From NCBI GenBank assembly GCA_963707575.1, contig OY970171.1, positions 1-64,000 on the forward strand: DNA of 64,000 bases, read 5' to 3'. The position numbers were made by a program, and so were the translations under genes. Source of the stretch: Gaiellasilicea sp963707575 (GTDB lineage: Bacteria; Actinomycetota; Thermoleophilia; Gaiellales; Gaiellaceae). Shown here one piece after another: positions 34,248-40,955 of this stretch (position 1 is its first letter; every line of letters starts with the position of its first letter). The notes under the pieces were generated by a model that did not search any database, was not told where the DNA came from, and worked only from the letters and a program-made list of their open reading frames with translations.

Positions 34248-34937
34248 CTAGCTTGCTTCCGGGCTGGGGGTAAACAGCTTCCAGTGCCCCTCGGAGACGA
34301 CCTCGACGGCGCCGTCAACGACCGTGATGGCGGTTTGATCGTCAATCGCGTACGCGGGCACTGACAACCCGGCGGCCCACGCTTCTATCTCGGTTAGAGG
34401 GGTAGCCGGAAAGTCATCCTCACGATAAAGGTGTGGAAACACCGAGAAACCAACAAGCCCCAGCGCTTTGTCGCTGCCTGTGAGTGGATCACTGTCGTCG
34501 TAGGTCTCTCCTCCGAAGTCGGGAGTCGCGACCATCGCACCGCCACTCGTGCCGACGTAGACGATGTCGGGCCGCAGCGACGGCAAGAGGTCGGCCAGCC
34601 CGGACTGCCGCATCCAGTAACACAGATACAGAGGACTGCCACCCCAAACCAGCAGAGCGTCGACTTCCTGAACCGCCGGGACCCAGTACTCCTCTTTGAT
34701 GCTGGGCAGCGCGGTCAGCTCCAGCACTCCCAACGACTTCCAACCCAAACCGCACATTGGGCCGCCGACCGATCCGTTGATGAAACCGTAGACGTGTGAC
34801 GGTCCGCCGGGGAAAGGTTGCACCCCAGTGGGAATGCAGAGCGCACTGGACTCGGCAATCGGCTTGCCCAGCAAAGCGACCAGCGCATCGTGGATGCTCG
34901 CATTCCTAATGCCGCTGGATGTGAGGAGAATCTTCAT
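34248..34937 (-). CDS. peptidase E family (S51) protein, cassette gene
   Basis: A 229-residue S51-type serine peptidase. It starts MKILLTSSGIRNASIHDAL and has the nucleophile elbow YVGTSGGAMVATP (Ser). The upstream strand VDALLVWGGSPLYL fits the alpha-aspartyl dipeptidase fold. An AGGAGG ribosome binding site sits just before ATG 34937, which decides this start over an upstream ATG. It may cut Asp-X dipeptides or, as in cyanophycinase relatives, another acidic polymer. Confidence 0.85.
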   Translation of the reverse strand: MKILLTSSGIRNASIHDALVALLGKPIAESSALCIPTGVQPFPGGPSHVYGFINGSVGGPMCGLGWKSLGVLELTALPSIKEEYWVPAVQEVDALLVWGGSPLYLCYWMRQSGLADLLPSLRPDIVYVGTSGGAMVATPDFGGETYDDSDPLTGSDKALGLVGFSVFPHLYREDDFPATPLTEIEAWAAGLSVPAYAIDDQTAITVVDGAVEVVSEGHWKLFTPSPEAS

Positions 34938-35045
34938 CGTGCCTCCTGAAGTCATTGCTACAGGCGAGACTCTCTAGACCGTACGCGGTAGAGACTGGCC
35001 GACCACCGACAATTCATCGACTCCGGAGGATCCAGCGTCACGTCC

Positions 35046-35079
35046 TCAGGGGACATTCCCGACCACTGGCCCAGGCGAG
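35046..35079 (+). repeat. cassette repeat, copy 15
   Basis: GGGGACATT subtype with one core change (CCGACCACTGG). Confidence 0.9.
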
Positions 35080-35098
35080 GGGATGGACGATCCGAAGC

Positions 35099-35176
35099 GT
35101 GGCACCGCAGCACGTCGAGGACGGCCAGCGGATCGAGATCGCGCGCATGCAGCAGCTGCTCGCCGAGCGCGACTAG
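35099..35176 (+). pseudogene. possible 3' fragment of a lost gene
   Basis: A short plus-strand reading frame ends VEDGQRIEIARMQQLLAERD and stops at 35176, overlapping the stop of the convergent winged-helix gene. It looks like the tail of a longer protein whose body is missing. Length alone cannot prove it was coding. Confidence 0.3.
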
Positions 35177-36216
35177 GACCCGGCGAGGAACGCCTCCAGA
35201 TGCCCTGCCTCGTCCTCGATCTCGCGCCGCGCCGCGGCTGAAAGCGGCTCGAACGGCTCCAGCACGACACGGCCGTCGTCGACGCGCCACATCCCGGCCA
35301 CGAACCCGTCGACCAGGAACGTCTGCGCGACGTCGCCGTTCATCTTGATCACCGTCTTCCGGTACTGCTCCGGCAGCACGCGCGTGCGGTCGTCCCAGGC
35401 AAGCAGGACGTTGTCCCACTTCGGCAAAAAGCGGACGGGCGCGGGAGTGTCGGCGTCCGGCAGGGATGCGTGCCCGACGTCGAGGAGCTCGCGGCCCTGC
35501 TCGTCGCGGAAGCGGCGCAGCGGCTCGAGCAGCTCCAGCGCGGCGTCGATCTCGGCCACGCGCATCTTGCTCCAGGCCCCGAGGTCGCGGCGCGTCGAGG
35601 GGCCGAAGGCCGCGAGGTAGCGGCGGAAGATCTCGGCGCGCGCCTCGACCGGGACGTGCGCCTCCGGCTCCTCGAGCGCGACATAGCGCCGCTCGTTGCG
35701 CGGCTGCCAGAGCGCCGTCTCGTGGTGGTGGACGAAGTGCGCTGCGCCGCGCGCCATCCGCCAGGCGCGGCGCGCATCGACGGCGGCGAGGCCGTACTCG
35801 CTCTCCAGGTGGGCGAGCGCCTCTGCCGACGTGACGGGTCCCCCGGCTGCGAGCGCGCGCACCGACGGGGCGAGCTGCTTCGCCCGTTTCGTCTCCCAGG
35901 CTGCCGCTAAGTTCGTCTCGCTCATGGCCGCCCGGATGAGCGCATAGTCGCGCCGCGTGACGAGGTGCAGCGTCTGCCGCATCAGGGTCGCCCTGACGAT
36001 CGCGGACTGCCGGAGCAGTCGCTCGAGCGACCCGCGCCGGAACCCCGTCGTGCGCGTCCAGATACCGACGTACGGAGCCTGCGGCGACTGCGCCTGCATC
36101 CCGACGAGGCGCTCGATCACCGCCGTTGGCGAGAGTCGCGTGCGGTGGAGGAGGAGGAGCTGCCGTGCGAGTGTCGCGCGGTTCAGCTCGCGCAGCGTGA
36201 GGACTCGTTCGGCCAC
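35173..36216 (-). CDS. winged-helix DNA-binding protein of the AlkZ/HTH_42 family, cassette gene
   Basis: A 347-residue protein of the family that includes AlkZ/YcaQ DNA glycosylases. The family features are the N-terminal LTLRELNRATLARQLLLLHR and VIERLVGMQAQSPQAPYVGIW, the central WQPRNERRYVALEE and WSKMRVAEIDAAL, and the C-terminal VRFLPKWDNVLLAWDDRTRVLP followed by GMWRVDDGRVVLEPFEPLS. The catalytic QxQ of AlkZ corresponds to GMQAQSPQ. It may repair or bind damaged DNA. It is the longest single gene of the array and more GC-rich than its neighbours. GTG 36216 gives the usual start. Confidence 0.85.
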   Translation of the reverse strand: MAERVLTLRELNRATLARQLLLLHRTRLSPTAVIERLVGMQAQSPQAPYVGIWTRTTGFRRGSLERLLRQSAIVRATLMRQTLHLVTRRDYALIRAAMSETNLAAAWETKRAKQLAPSVRALAAGGPVTSAEALAHLESEYGLAAVDARRAWRMARGAAHFVHHHETALWQPRNERRYVALEEPEAHVPVEARAEIFRRYLAAFGPSTRRDLGAWSKMRVAEIDAALELLEPLRRFRDEQGRELLDVGHASLPDADTPAPVRFLPKWDNVLLAWDDRTRVLPEQYRKTVIKMNGDVAQTFLVDGFVAGMWRVDDGRVVLEPFEPLSAAARREIEDEAGHLEAFLAGS

Positions 36217-36278
36217 GGGGTGAGGCACTCTACTCCGCCGACGCCGCGACGAATCCGGTCGCGCAGATCGGCCGCTCG

Positions 36279-36344
36279 TCACCTCATCTGGTCGAGATCG
36301 CGCGCTTCGAGGTTGTTGACGACCGACTTCGCCTGACAGATCAA
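36279..36344 (-). pseudogene. possible C-terminal gene fragment
   Basis: A short frame ends CQAKSVVNNLEARDLDQMR. It overlaps the tail of the YCII gene and has no room for an upstream body. It is probably a remnant of an earlier cassette. Confidence 0.2.
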
Positions 36345-36730
36345 TCCGCCTTCGGGCGTCTTTGGCGAACACTGGCCCAGTCGAGTGTCGTCTCGTTTTC
36401 TACGGTCCTGTCGGGCATGAACTCCCGGACTTCCTGCGCGCAGCGGCAGGCGACGGCGATCTTGGCAGCCCACTTCAGCGCCTCCTCGCGTGACGGCACG
36501 TCGACGACACAGAGTCCGCCAATGGACTCCGGGTACGGCCCGTCGGTGACCGTTCCGTCGGTGGCCGCGATGCTCGCCTTCTGGTTTTCCAGTCCGCCGC
36601 CGAAAACCCACACGCCGGCGTTGATGGCCTCCTGGACCACCGCGAGTGAGGCGTTGGCCACGGCGGGCATGTCCTCGTCGGGGATGTGGTCCATCGCGTG
36701 GGCATCGAACGAGATCAGGTACCGCGTCAT
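36341..36730 (-). CDS. YCII (DGPF) family protein, cassette gene, 3' end read through a repeat
   Basis: A 129-residue YCII-related protein. It has RYLISFDAHAMDH at the start, the family DGPYPESIGGLCVVDV block (the DGPF-type loop) and SREEALKWAAKI. An SD-like GGGAG sits before ATG 36730. The last 15 or so residues (TTLDWASVRQRRPKAD) come from repeat copy 16 read antisense, so the native C-terminus seems to have been replaced by repeat sequence. Function unknown; some relatives are associated with extracytoplasmic-function sigma factors. Confidence 0.85.
   Translation of the reverse strand: MTRYLISFDAHAMDHIPDEDMPAVANASLAVVQEAINAGVWVFGGGLENQKASIAATDGTVTDGPYPESIGGLCVVDVPSREEALKWAAKIAVACRCAQEVREFMPDRTVENETTLDWASVRQRRPKAD
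36351..36385 (+). repeat. cassette repeat, copy 16 (altered core, inside a gene)
   Basis: TTCGGGCGTC, then TTTGGCGAACACTGGCCCAG: the left half is diverged and the right half intact. It lies wholly within the 3' end of the YCII gene. Confidence 0.75.
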
Positions 36731-36835
36731 CCCATGACTCCCTTGTCCCGGCGGCCGCCTCCGGCCGCGCTAGATGTTGCTCTCGAGGTAGACCGCTCGG
36801 CGACACGTAACTCATCGACCTCTGCCCAGGTTGCG

Positions 36836-36868
36836 TCAGGGACATTCCCGAACGCTGGCCCATTCGAC
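36836..36868 (+). repeat. cassette repeat, copy 17 (last)
   Basis: TCAGGGACATT variant, one base short in the left arm; the core is intact and the right end is CCCATTCGAC. Confidence 0.88.
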
Positions 36869-36967
36869 CGGTTCGCCGTCGAGGGCGGCGTTAGATCGGT
36901 TCCGCTGTTCGCGCTGCACGCTGTGTTTGCACGTCCAGCGATGCAGTCGCACGCCTCGCCGGCTGAC

Positions 36968-37075
36968 CTACCGTCTGCGGCGTCGCTCACGCAGCCGACG
37001 AGCTAGAGCCGGGCGAACGACCGACCACAGCTTGCGGGCGACCCACAGCAGGACGACGTAGCGCAGGCGGAACAC
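36968..37075 (-). CDS. small basic hydrophobic protein
   Basis: 35 residues from GTG 37075: FRLRYVVLLWVARKLW, then SVVRPALARRLRERRRR. One amphipathic or short membrane helix is followed by an Arg-rich tail. AGAAG lies upstream as a ribosome binding site. It is the only candidate gene between repeat copy 17 and the right end of the island. Unknown function. Confidence 0.45.
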   Translation of the reverse strand: MFRLRYVVLLWVARKLWSVVRPALARRLRERRRRR

Positions 37076-37135
37076 GCAAAGCTTCTGCGCTGCCGACGCG
37101 ACACCCAAACTCCGAGAGCCTCACACGGTGCTCGC

Positions 37136-37160
37136 GTGGGTGCGAGCCCCATCGCCCGCT
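37136..37160 (+). repeat. attR-like copy of the tRNA-Gly 3' end
   Basis: 25 bases that match tRNA-Gly 25332-25356 at 24 positions (TGCGAG here, TTCGAG in the tRNA). There is no tRNA body upstream, so it marks the far end of the island. Confidence 0.8.
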
Positions 37161-37267
37161 CTCGCACGATTGATCCGAAACCCTCGGTAACCGGCTTCCG
37201 CGTCTCTGAGCCTCTCTCCTCGTATCCGCTCGCGACCGGTGAACATCGCTCGGCGTCGCCACGGGGA

Positions 37268-37645
37268 TCAGCAGTCCGGCTCGACGGGACGGCTCACCTC
37301 GGGCGGCACGTAACACGCCTCTGCCACACCATCGGCGTGGCCAGCAGCATGCGGGTCGTCGGGAACCTCGAGAGGGGGCTCCGCCGAAAAACTCGATGAC
37401 GGCGGATTGGAGCAGCCAAGAACAGCGTTCGCGAAGTCCTCATCCTTGTACACCGCGACGATCGCCTCGTACACGGCGTCACAGCTCTCGATCCACCCGG
37501 CCCTGAAGCCCTCCTCGTACTCCTCCCACGCCGGCCCCACCTGGCTCTCCCAATCACGCTGCTCCGGCGACCGGTCCCCGAGAGGGTCAGCGGGTGCCCC
37601 GTCTCCCCCACCACAACCGGCTACCAGCAGGAGCATGGCCGCCAT
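37268..37645 (-). CDS. lipoprotein
   Basis: A 125-residue exported protein. The lipobox is LVAGC (Cys11), followed by a Gly/Asp/Pro-rich linker and a small domain with four further Cys (SCDAVYEAI, LGCSNPP, ACYVPPE and the final DC) that could pair as disulphides. The signal peptide as read is short, so the true start may lie a little upstream. No family recognised. Confidence 0.6.
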   Translation of the reverse strand: MAAMLLLVAGCGGGDGAPADPLGDRSPEQRDWESQVGPAWEEYEEGFRAGWIESCDAVYEAIVAVYKDEDFANAVLGCSNPPSSSFSAEPPLEVPDDPHAAGHADGVAEACYVPPEVSRPVEPDC

Positions 37646-37794
37646 GCATTCGACAAGTCTGGAATTGCGGATGGCGGATCCTCCTTAGCCCGATGTGAGC
37701 GACCTCGCCTGCCCGCCGCCCCAGCGAGACTAGCGCGGCTGGAGGAAGACGCTCGGCGCCGCACCTCTTCGGCCCGCAAGCTCGTTCTTACGGC

Positions 37795-37914
37795 GTGCGC
37801 TACCTGGAGCCCGGACGAAGCCGTCGACGACGACGCCCACCGCTCACGCGAGTGCTCTGGCTGCTGGCGGCCGGACTGGCCGTGGCGCTCGCGGTGCAGG
37901 TGCTCCTGCGGTGA
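37795..37914 (+). CDS. small single-helix membrane protein
   Basis: 39 residues from GTG 37795. A basic N-terminus (RSRRRRRPP) is followed by one transmembrane helix (RVLWLLAAGLAVALAVQVLL), giving an inside-N topology. The stop TGA overlaps the start of the next gene (GTGA), so the two are translationally coupled. Function unknown. Confidence 0.5.
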   Translation: MRYLEPGRSRRRRRPPLTRVLWLLAAGLAVALAVQVLLR

Positions 37915-38675
37915 GCAGCAACGGCAACGCAGCGGCGGCTACCGGATCGGGGCGGGCGTTCCGCGGGCTCGTCCTCGTCTTCCTGCTCTCCTTCCTGAAC
38001 CTGCTCGGGCTGATCCTGACGGTGACAGCCCTCGGCGGGGTGGCTCCGTGGACCCGGTGGCAGTTCATCGGCGCGTTCGGCGTCATCGAAGCGGCGTCGG
38101 GTCTCGCGAACGTGCTCTCGCCCAACATCTGGCGGCTCCCGATCGCCGAGCTGGAGACGAGCCGGCGCACGGACGTCAAGCTGGCGGGCTCCTCGCTCCT
38201 CCTGCCCCACTGGGGCGGGCTCGCCCGCTGCGGCGCCGGGCTCGTCTGCATGGCGGTGGCCGCGTGGCAGGAGGGTCTCGGGCCGGCCTCGGTCGGCCTC
38301 GTCCCGCTCGTGCTCGCCCTGGCGTGGTCGATCCTCGCCCTCTCCGCAGCCCTGGCCCGTGCGGGCGTCGCACGCCCCGACCTGGACGTCTTCCAGTTCG
38401 TCGTGCGGCGGGGACGGCAGGAGAAGGAATTGGCTCCCGTCACGCTGAGCGCCTCGCTGCTGCAATTCGTGCTCAGCATCGCGACGATCCCGGCCGCCAA
38501 GCTGCTGCCGCCGTCGGTGCTCTACCAGCCGGAGTTCGGGCCGTCCGCAGGGCTGCTGCTGATCACGCTCGCTCTGTCGATCGGTCTGGCGGTGCTCGTC
38601 TACGTGCTGTGGTCCGGTCGGATCGAGGCCGACGCACCGGCCGAGCAGCAGCGCGACGCCGAGCAGCACGCCTGA
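37911..38675 (+). CDS. multi-pass membrane protein of unknown function
   Basis: A 254-residue protein with about six transmembrane segments (GLVLVFLLSFLNLLGLILTV; VGLVPLVLALAWSILALSAAL; AGLLLITLALSIGLAVLVYVLW) and a long cytoplasmic loop (RAGVARPDLDVFQFVVRRGRQEKE). It ends in a charged tail. The family is not recognised. It follows the small membrane protein by a GTGA overlap. Confidence 0.75.
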   Translation: MSSNGNAAAATGSGRAFRGLVLVFLLSFLNLLGLILTVTALGGVAPWTRWQFIGAFGVIEAASGLANVLSPNIWRLPIAELETSRRTDVKLAGSSLLLPHWGGLARCGAGLVCMAVAAWQEGLGPASVGLVPLVLALAWSILALSAALARAGVARPDLDVFQFVVRRGRQEKELAPVTLSASLLQFVLSIATIPAAKLLPPSVLYQPEFGPSAGLLLITLALSIGLAVLVYVLWSGRIEADAPAEQQRDAEQHA

Positions 38676-38700
38676 GCGATCGTCGGTAGGACCCCGGTCG

Positions 38701-39147
38701 CTAGACCCGGCCGCTGCCGTGCACGAACGCCTGCGCTCTGCCGAGGCGCTCGTCGATCAGCAGCCCGGCCACCTGCTGGAGCAGCTTCCAGGTGATGTCG
38801 GGGTTCTCCTTCGCGATGCGCCGGAAGTCCCAGAACGTGATCTCGAGGCACTCGAGCGGCGTCTCGGCGGTCACGGTCGCCGCCCGCGTGCGCTCGCTGA
38901 TCAGCGCGAGCTCACCGAAGTGGTCGCCGGGGCCGAGGGTCGCGACCTCCCTGCCGTCGACGGTCACGGACGCCTCCCCCGCCGTGATGACGAAGAAGCC
39001 GATCCCGCTCATCTCGCCCTGGCTGACGACCGACGTCCCGGGCTTGAACCGGCGCTCCCGGAAGTCGCTGCCGATGCGCTTCAGCTGTCGCTTGTTGAGA
39101 TCGCTGAAGAGGGGGACGCGCTTCAGCTCGTCGCTTCGGTCTGCCAC
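38701..39147 (-). CDS. stand-alone cyclic-nucleotide-binding domain protein
   Basis: A 148-residue Crp-like sensor module without a helix-turn-helix. It starts ELKRVPLFSDLNKRQLKRIGSDF. The cNMP pocket is GPGDHFGELALISERTRAATVTA, with the conserved Glu and Arg that contact cAMP. It probably binds cAMP and acts through protein contact. Actinobacteria often carry several such single-domain proteins. GTG start, 38 bp from the divergent hydrolase gene. Confidence 0.88.
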   Translation of the reverse strand: MADRSDELKRVPLFSDLNKRQLKRIGSDFRERRFKPGTSVVSQGEMSGIGFFVITAGEASVTVDGREVATLGPGDHFGELALISERTRAATVTAETPLECLEITFWDFRRIAKENPDITWKLLQQVAGLLIDERLGRAQAFVHGSGRV

Positions 39148-39184
39148 GGGGTGAGTCTACGCCGACGTGGGAACATGACGAGCA

Positions 39185-39808
39185 GTGACGACGCTCGCGG
39201 TCGACACCCCGCACGGTCCGGCCAACGTGCACCTGCACGCAGCCGAGAAGCCCCGGGCTGCACTCGTGCTCGGCCACGGAGCCGGCGGCGGGGTGACCGC
39301 GCCGGATCTCGTCGCGGTCACGGGCGCGGCGCTCTCCGAGGGCGTCAGCGTCGCGCTCGTCGAGCAGCCCTACCGGGTCGCCGGACGACGGTCCCCCGCT
39401 CCGGCGCAGCAGCTCGACACCGCCTGGGTGGCGGTCGTCGAGCGGCTGCGCGATCGCGAGCTCGCCGGGCTGCCGCTCGTCGTGGGCGGGCGCTCCGCCG
39501 GGGCGCGCGTCGCGTGCCGCACCGCCGGGGCCACCGAAGCCGCCGGCGTGCTGTGCCTGGCGTTCCCCCTCCAGCCGCCGCCCCGCCGCGGCGGCGTCCC
39601 CTCACCGAACCGGCTGCCCGAGCTCGAGGTGGTCACGGTGCCGCTGCTCGTCGTGCAAGGTGTACGGGATCGCTTCGGGATCCCACCGGCCTCGGCCAAC
39701 CGCAGAGTGGCGGAGGTGCCCGGAGACCACAGCCTGAGGGCCGATCCGGACGCCGTCGCCGCCGTCGTCCGCGACTGGCTGGCGGGCGTCGTCGCGACGG
39801 AGCGATGA
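39185..39808 (+). CDS. alpha/beta hydrolase of the KANL3/Tex30 (dienelactone-hydrolase-like) type
   Basis: A 207-residue hydrolase. The oxyanion region is LVLGHGAGGGVTAPDL, the nucleophile elbow GGRSAGARVACR (Ser), then LVVQGVRDRFG with the acid residue and VPGDHSLR with the catalytic His. The substrate is unknown. GTG start at 39185; it overlaps no neighbour, and the VOC gene follows after 49 bp. Confidence 0.85.
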   Translation: MTTLAVDTPHGPANVHLHAAEKPRAALVLGHGAGGGVTAPDLVAVTGAALSEGVSVALVEQPYRVAGRRSPAPAQQLDTAWVAVVERLRDRELAGLPLVVGGRSAGARVACRTAGATEAAGVLCLAFPLQPPPRRGGVPSPNRLPELEVVTVPLLVVQGVRDRFGIPPASANRRVAEVPGDHSLRADPDAVAAVVRDWLAGVVATER

Positions 39809-39857
39809 GTTTGCGTCCTTCGGGCGGTCCGAATGGGAAACGACGAAAGGAGCAACC

Positions 39858-40226
39858 GTGCTCGCGAACAGCAAGGCGTTCAGCGGCTTCGCCGTAGACG
39901 ACCTCGAGCAGGCCCGTCGGTTCTACAGCGACGTGCTCGGGCTGAAGACGACCGAGGAACACGACATGCTGACGCTGCAACTGGCCGGTGACCGGGCCAC
40001 GCTGATCTACCCGAAGCCCGACTTCGAGCCGGCGACGTACACGATCCTCAACTTCCCGGTCGACGACATCGACCGCGCCGTGGACGAGCTCTCGGCACGC
40101 GGCGTGGCCTTCGAGCGCTACGACAGCTTCGACCAGGACGAGAAGGGCATCGCTCGCGGTCAGGGGCCGGACATCGCCTGGTTCAAGGACCCGGCCGGCA
40201 ACATCCTGTCCGTTCTGCAGCTCTAG
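39858..40226 (+). CDS. VOC family protein
   Basis: A 122-residue single vicinal-oxygen-chelate unit pair: FSGFAVDDLEQARRFYSDVLGLKTTEEH, then ILNFPVDDIDRAVDELSARGVAFERYD and the family-typical WFKDPAGNILSVLQL end. It is probably a metal-binding lyase or isomerase, or a small-molecule binding protein. It has a good AAAGGAG ribosome binding site. Confidence 0.9.
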   Translation: MLANSKAFSGFAVDDLEQARRFYSDVLGLKTTEEHDMLTLQLAGDRATLIYPKPDFEPATYTILNFPVDDIDRAVDELSARGVAFERYDSFDQDEKGIARGQGPDIAWFKDPAGNILSVLQL

Positions 40227-40294
40227 GAGGGCTTGGCGAAATTCAGCCTGTGCCATCGGGCCGCGCTGGTCGCCCCGATGCGGCGTCCTCAGTC

Positions 40295-40320
40295 GCGCCG
40301 ATAGCTTTGGCTATCGGCGC
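40295..40320 (+). terminator. perfect 11-bp hairpin, probable terminator
   Basis: Arms GCGCCGATAGC (40295-40305) and GCTATCGGCGC (40310-40320) surround a TTTG loop, 69 bp after the VOC stop. No T-run follows on either side. Confidence 0.55.
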
Positions 40321-40386
40321 TCCCTGCGTCCTTGCCTCGGAACGATCATCGCACCCCGACGACGAGCGGTATTCCGCCAAACCCTC

Positions 40387-40405
40387 CTAGTGTGATAAGA
40401 ACTAG
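40387..40405 (+). promoter_or_regulatory. inverted repeat, possible PadR operator
   Basis: CTAGT-N9-ACTAG lies 5 bp before the padR start and covers GATAAG, a likely -10. PadR repressors often bind such sites over their own promoter. Confidence 0.5.
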
Positions 40406-40409
40406 TGCG

Positions 40410-40955
40410 ATGAAGACCATCGCAAGGAGGACGGTGACCCTGGCGACGACGGAGGCGGGCGTGCTCGGTCTGCTGGCGCTCGACGGCGAGCGCTCGGGCT
40501 ACGACCTCTCGAAGCAGGCGGAGCAGAGCGTCGGGCACGTCTGGGGTCCCACGAAGAGCCACCTCTACGCCGTCCTGCGGCGGCTCTCGGCCCAGGGCCT
40601 CGTGAGCGCGCGCCAGGTCGAACAGGAGCGGCGCCCGGACAAGCAGCTCTACAGCCTGACCGACGACGGGCAAGGAGCCCTGCAGGCCTGGCTCGACGAC
40701 GCCCCGAGCGGCGACCAGTCGGGCCTCGTCCTGCGACTCTTCCTGGGCGGGCTCGCGAGCCCGGCGAGCCATCGGCGGACGCTCGAGACCTTCCGGGACG
40801 ACGTGCTCGCGCAACTCGAGGTCTACGCGGAGATCGACGCACGGAACTCGCGCCGCGGACACGACCTGTTCCACGGCGCCGTGCTCGACCTCGGGATCGC
40901 GCGGGCAGAGGCGATGCGCGTCTGGGCCGAGGCTCGGCTCGCGGAGCTCGGATGA
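40410..40955 (+). CDS. PadR family transcriptional regulator
   Basis: A 181-residue PadR repressor. The winged helix is VLGLLALDGERSGYDLSKQAEQ, with the wing RLSAQGLVSARQVEQERRPDKQLYSLTDDG. The C-terminal Vir-type helical domain for dimerisation is LRLFLGGLASPASHRRTLETF. Its stop overlaps the next start by 4 bases (ATGA), tying it to the S41-like lipoprotein. An inverted repeat just upstream suggests autoregulation. Confidence 0.92.
   Translation: MKTIARRTVTLATTEAGVLGLLALDGERSGYDLSKQAEQSVGHVWGPTKSHLYAVLRRLSAQGLVSARQVEQERRPDKQLYSLTDDGQGALQAWLDDAPSGDQSGLVLRLFLGGLASPASHRRTLETFRDDVLAQLEVYAEIDARNSRRGHDLFHGAVLDLGIARAEAMRVWAEARLAELG

Larger units (their letters stand above)
25357..37160 (+). mobile_element. 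tRNA-Gly-integrated island carrying a repeat-punctuated gene cassette array
   Basis: About 11.8 kb lies between tRNA-Gly(CCC) and a direct repeat of its 3' end. The interior holds about 20 small genes on both strands, divided by 17 same-way copies of a roughly 34-bp repeat (box CATTCCCGAAC, then box CTGGCCCAG). Parts are visibly less GC-rich than the flanks. I see no integrase, transposase or replication gene, so any mobility would need enzymes from elsewhere. The gene mix (acetyltransferases, VOC, GFA, cupin, PIN, antibiotic-kinase-like, unknowns) is like that of integron cassette pools. The island boundary is well supported; the cassette mechanism is inference. Confidence 0.7.

Noticed and set aside
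25385..36868. The interspersed repeats as a CRISPR array
   Set aside because: Spacing is 290-2240 bp and contains genes; there are no short uniform spacers and no cas genes.
25385..36868. The repeats as ordinary transcription terminators
   Set aside because: They keep one orientation while genes face both ways, they lie between divergent starts (copy 9), and their stems are only 4 bp with no T-run.
25385..36868. A standard integron with attC sites
   Set aside because: The repeats are about 34 bp, show no GTTRRRY/RYYYAAC boxes and no variable central hairpin, and no intI gene is present. I keep integron-like only as an analogy.
37136..37160. A second tRNA-Gly gene
   Set aside because: Only the T arm and acceptor end are present; there is no D arm or anticodon arm upstream.
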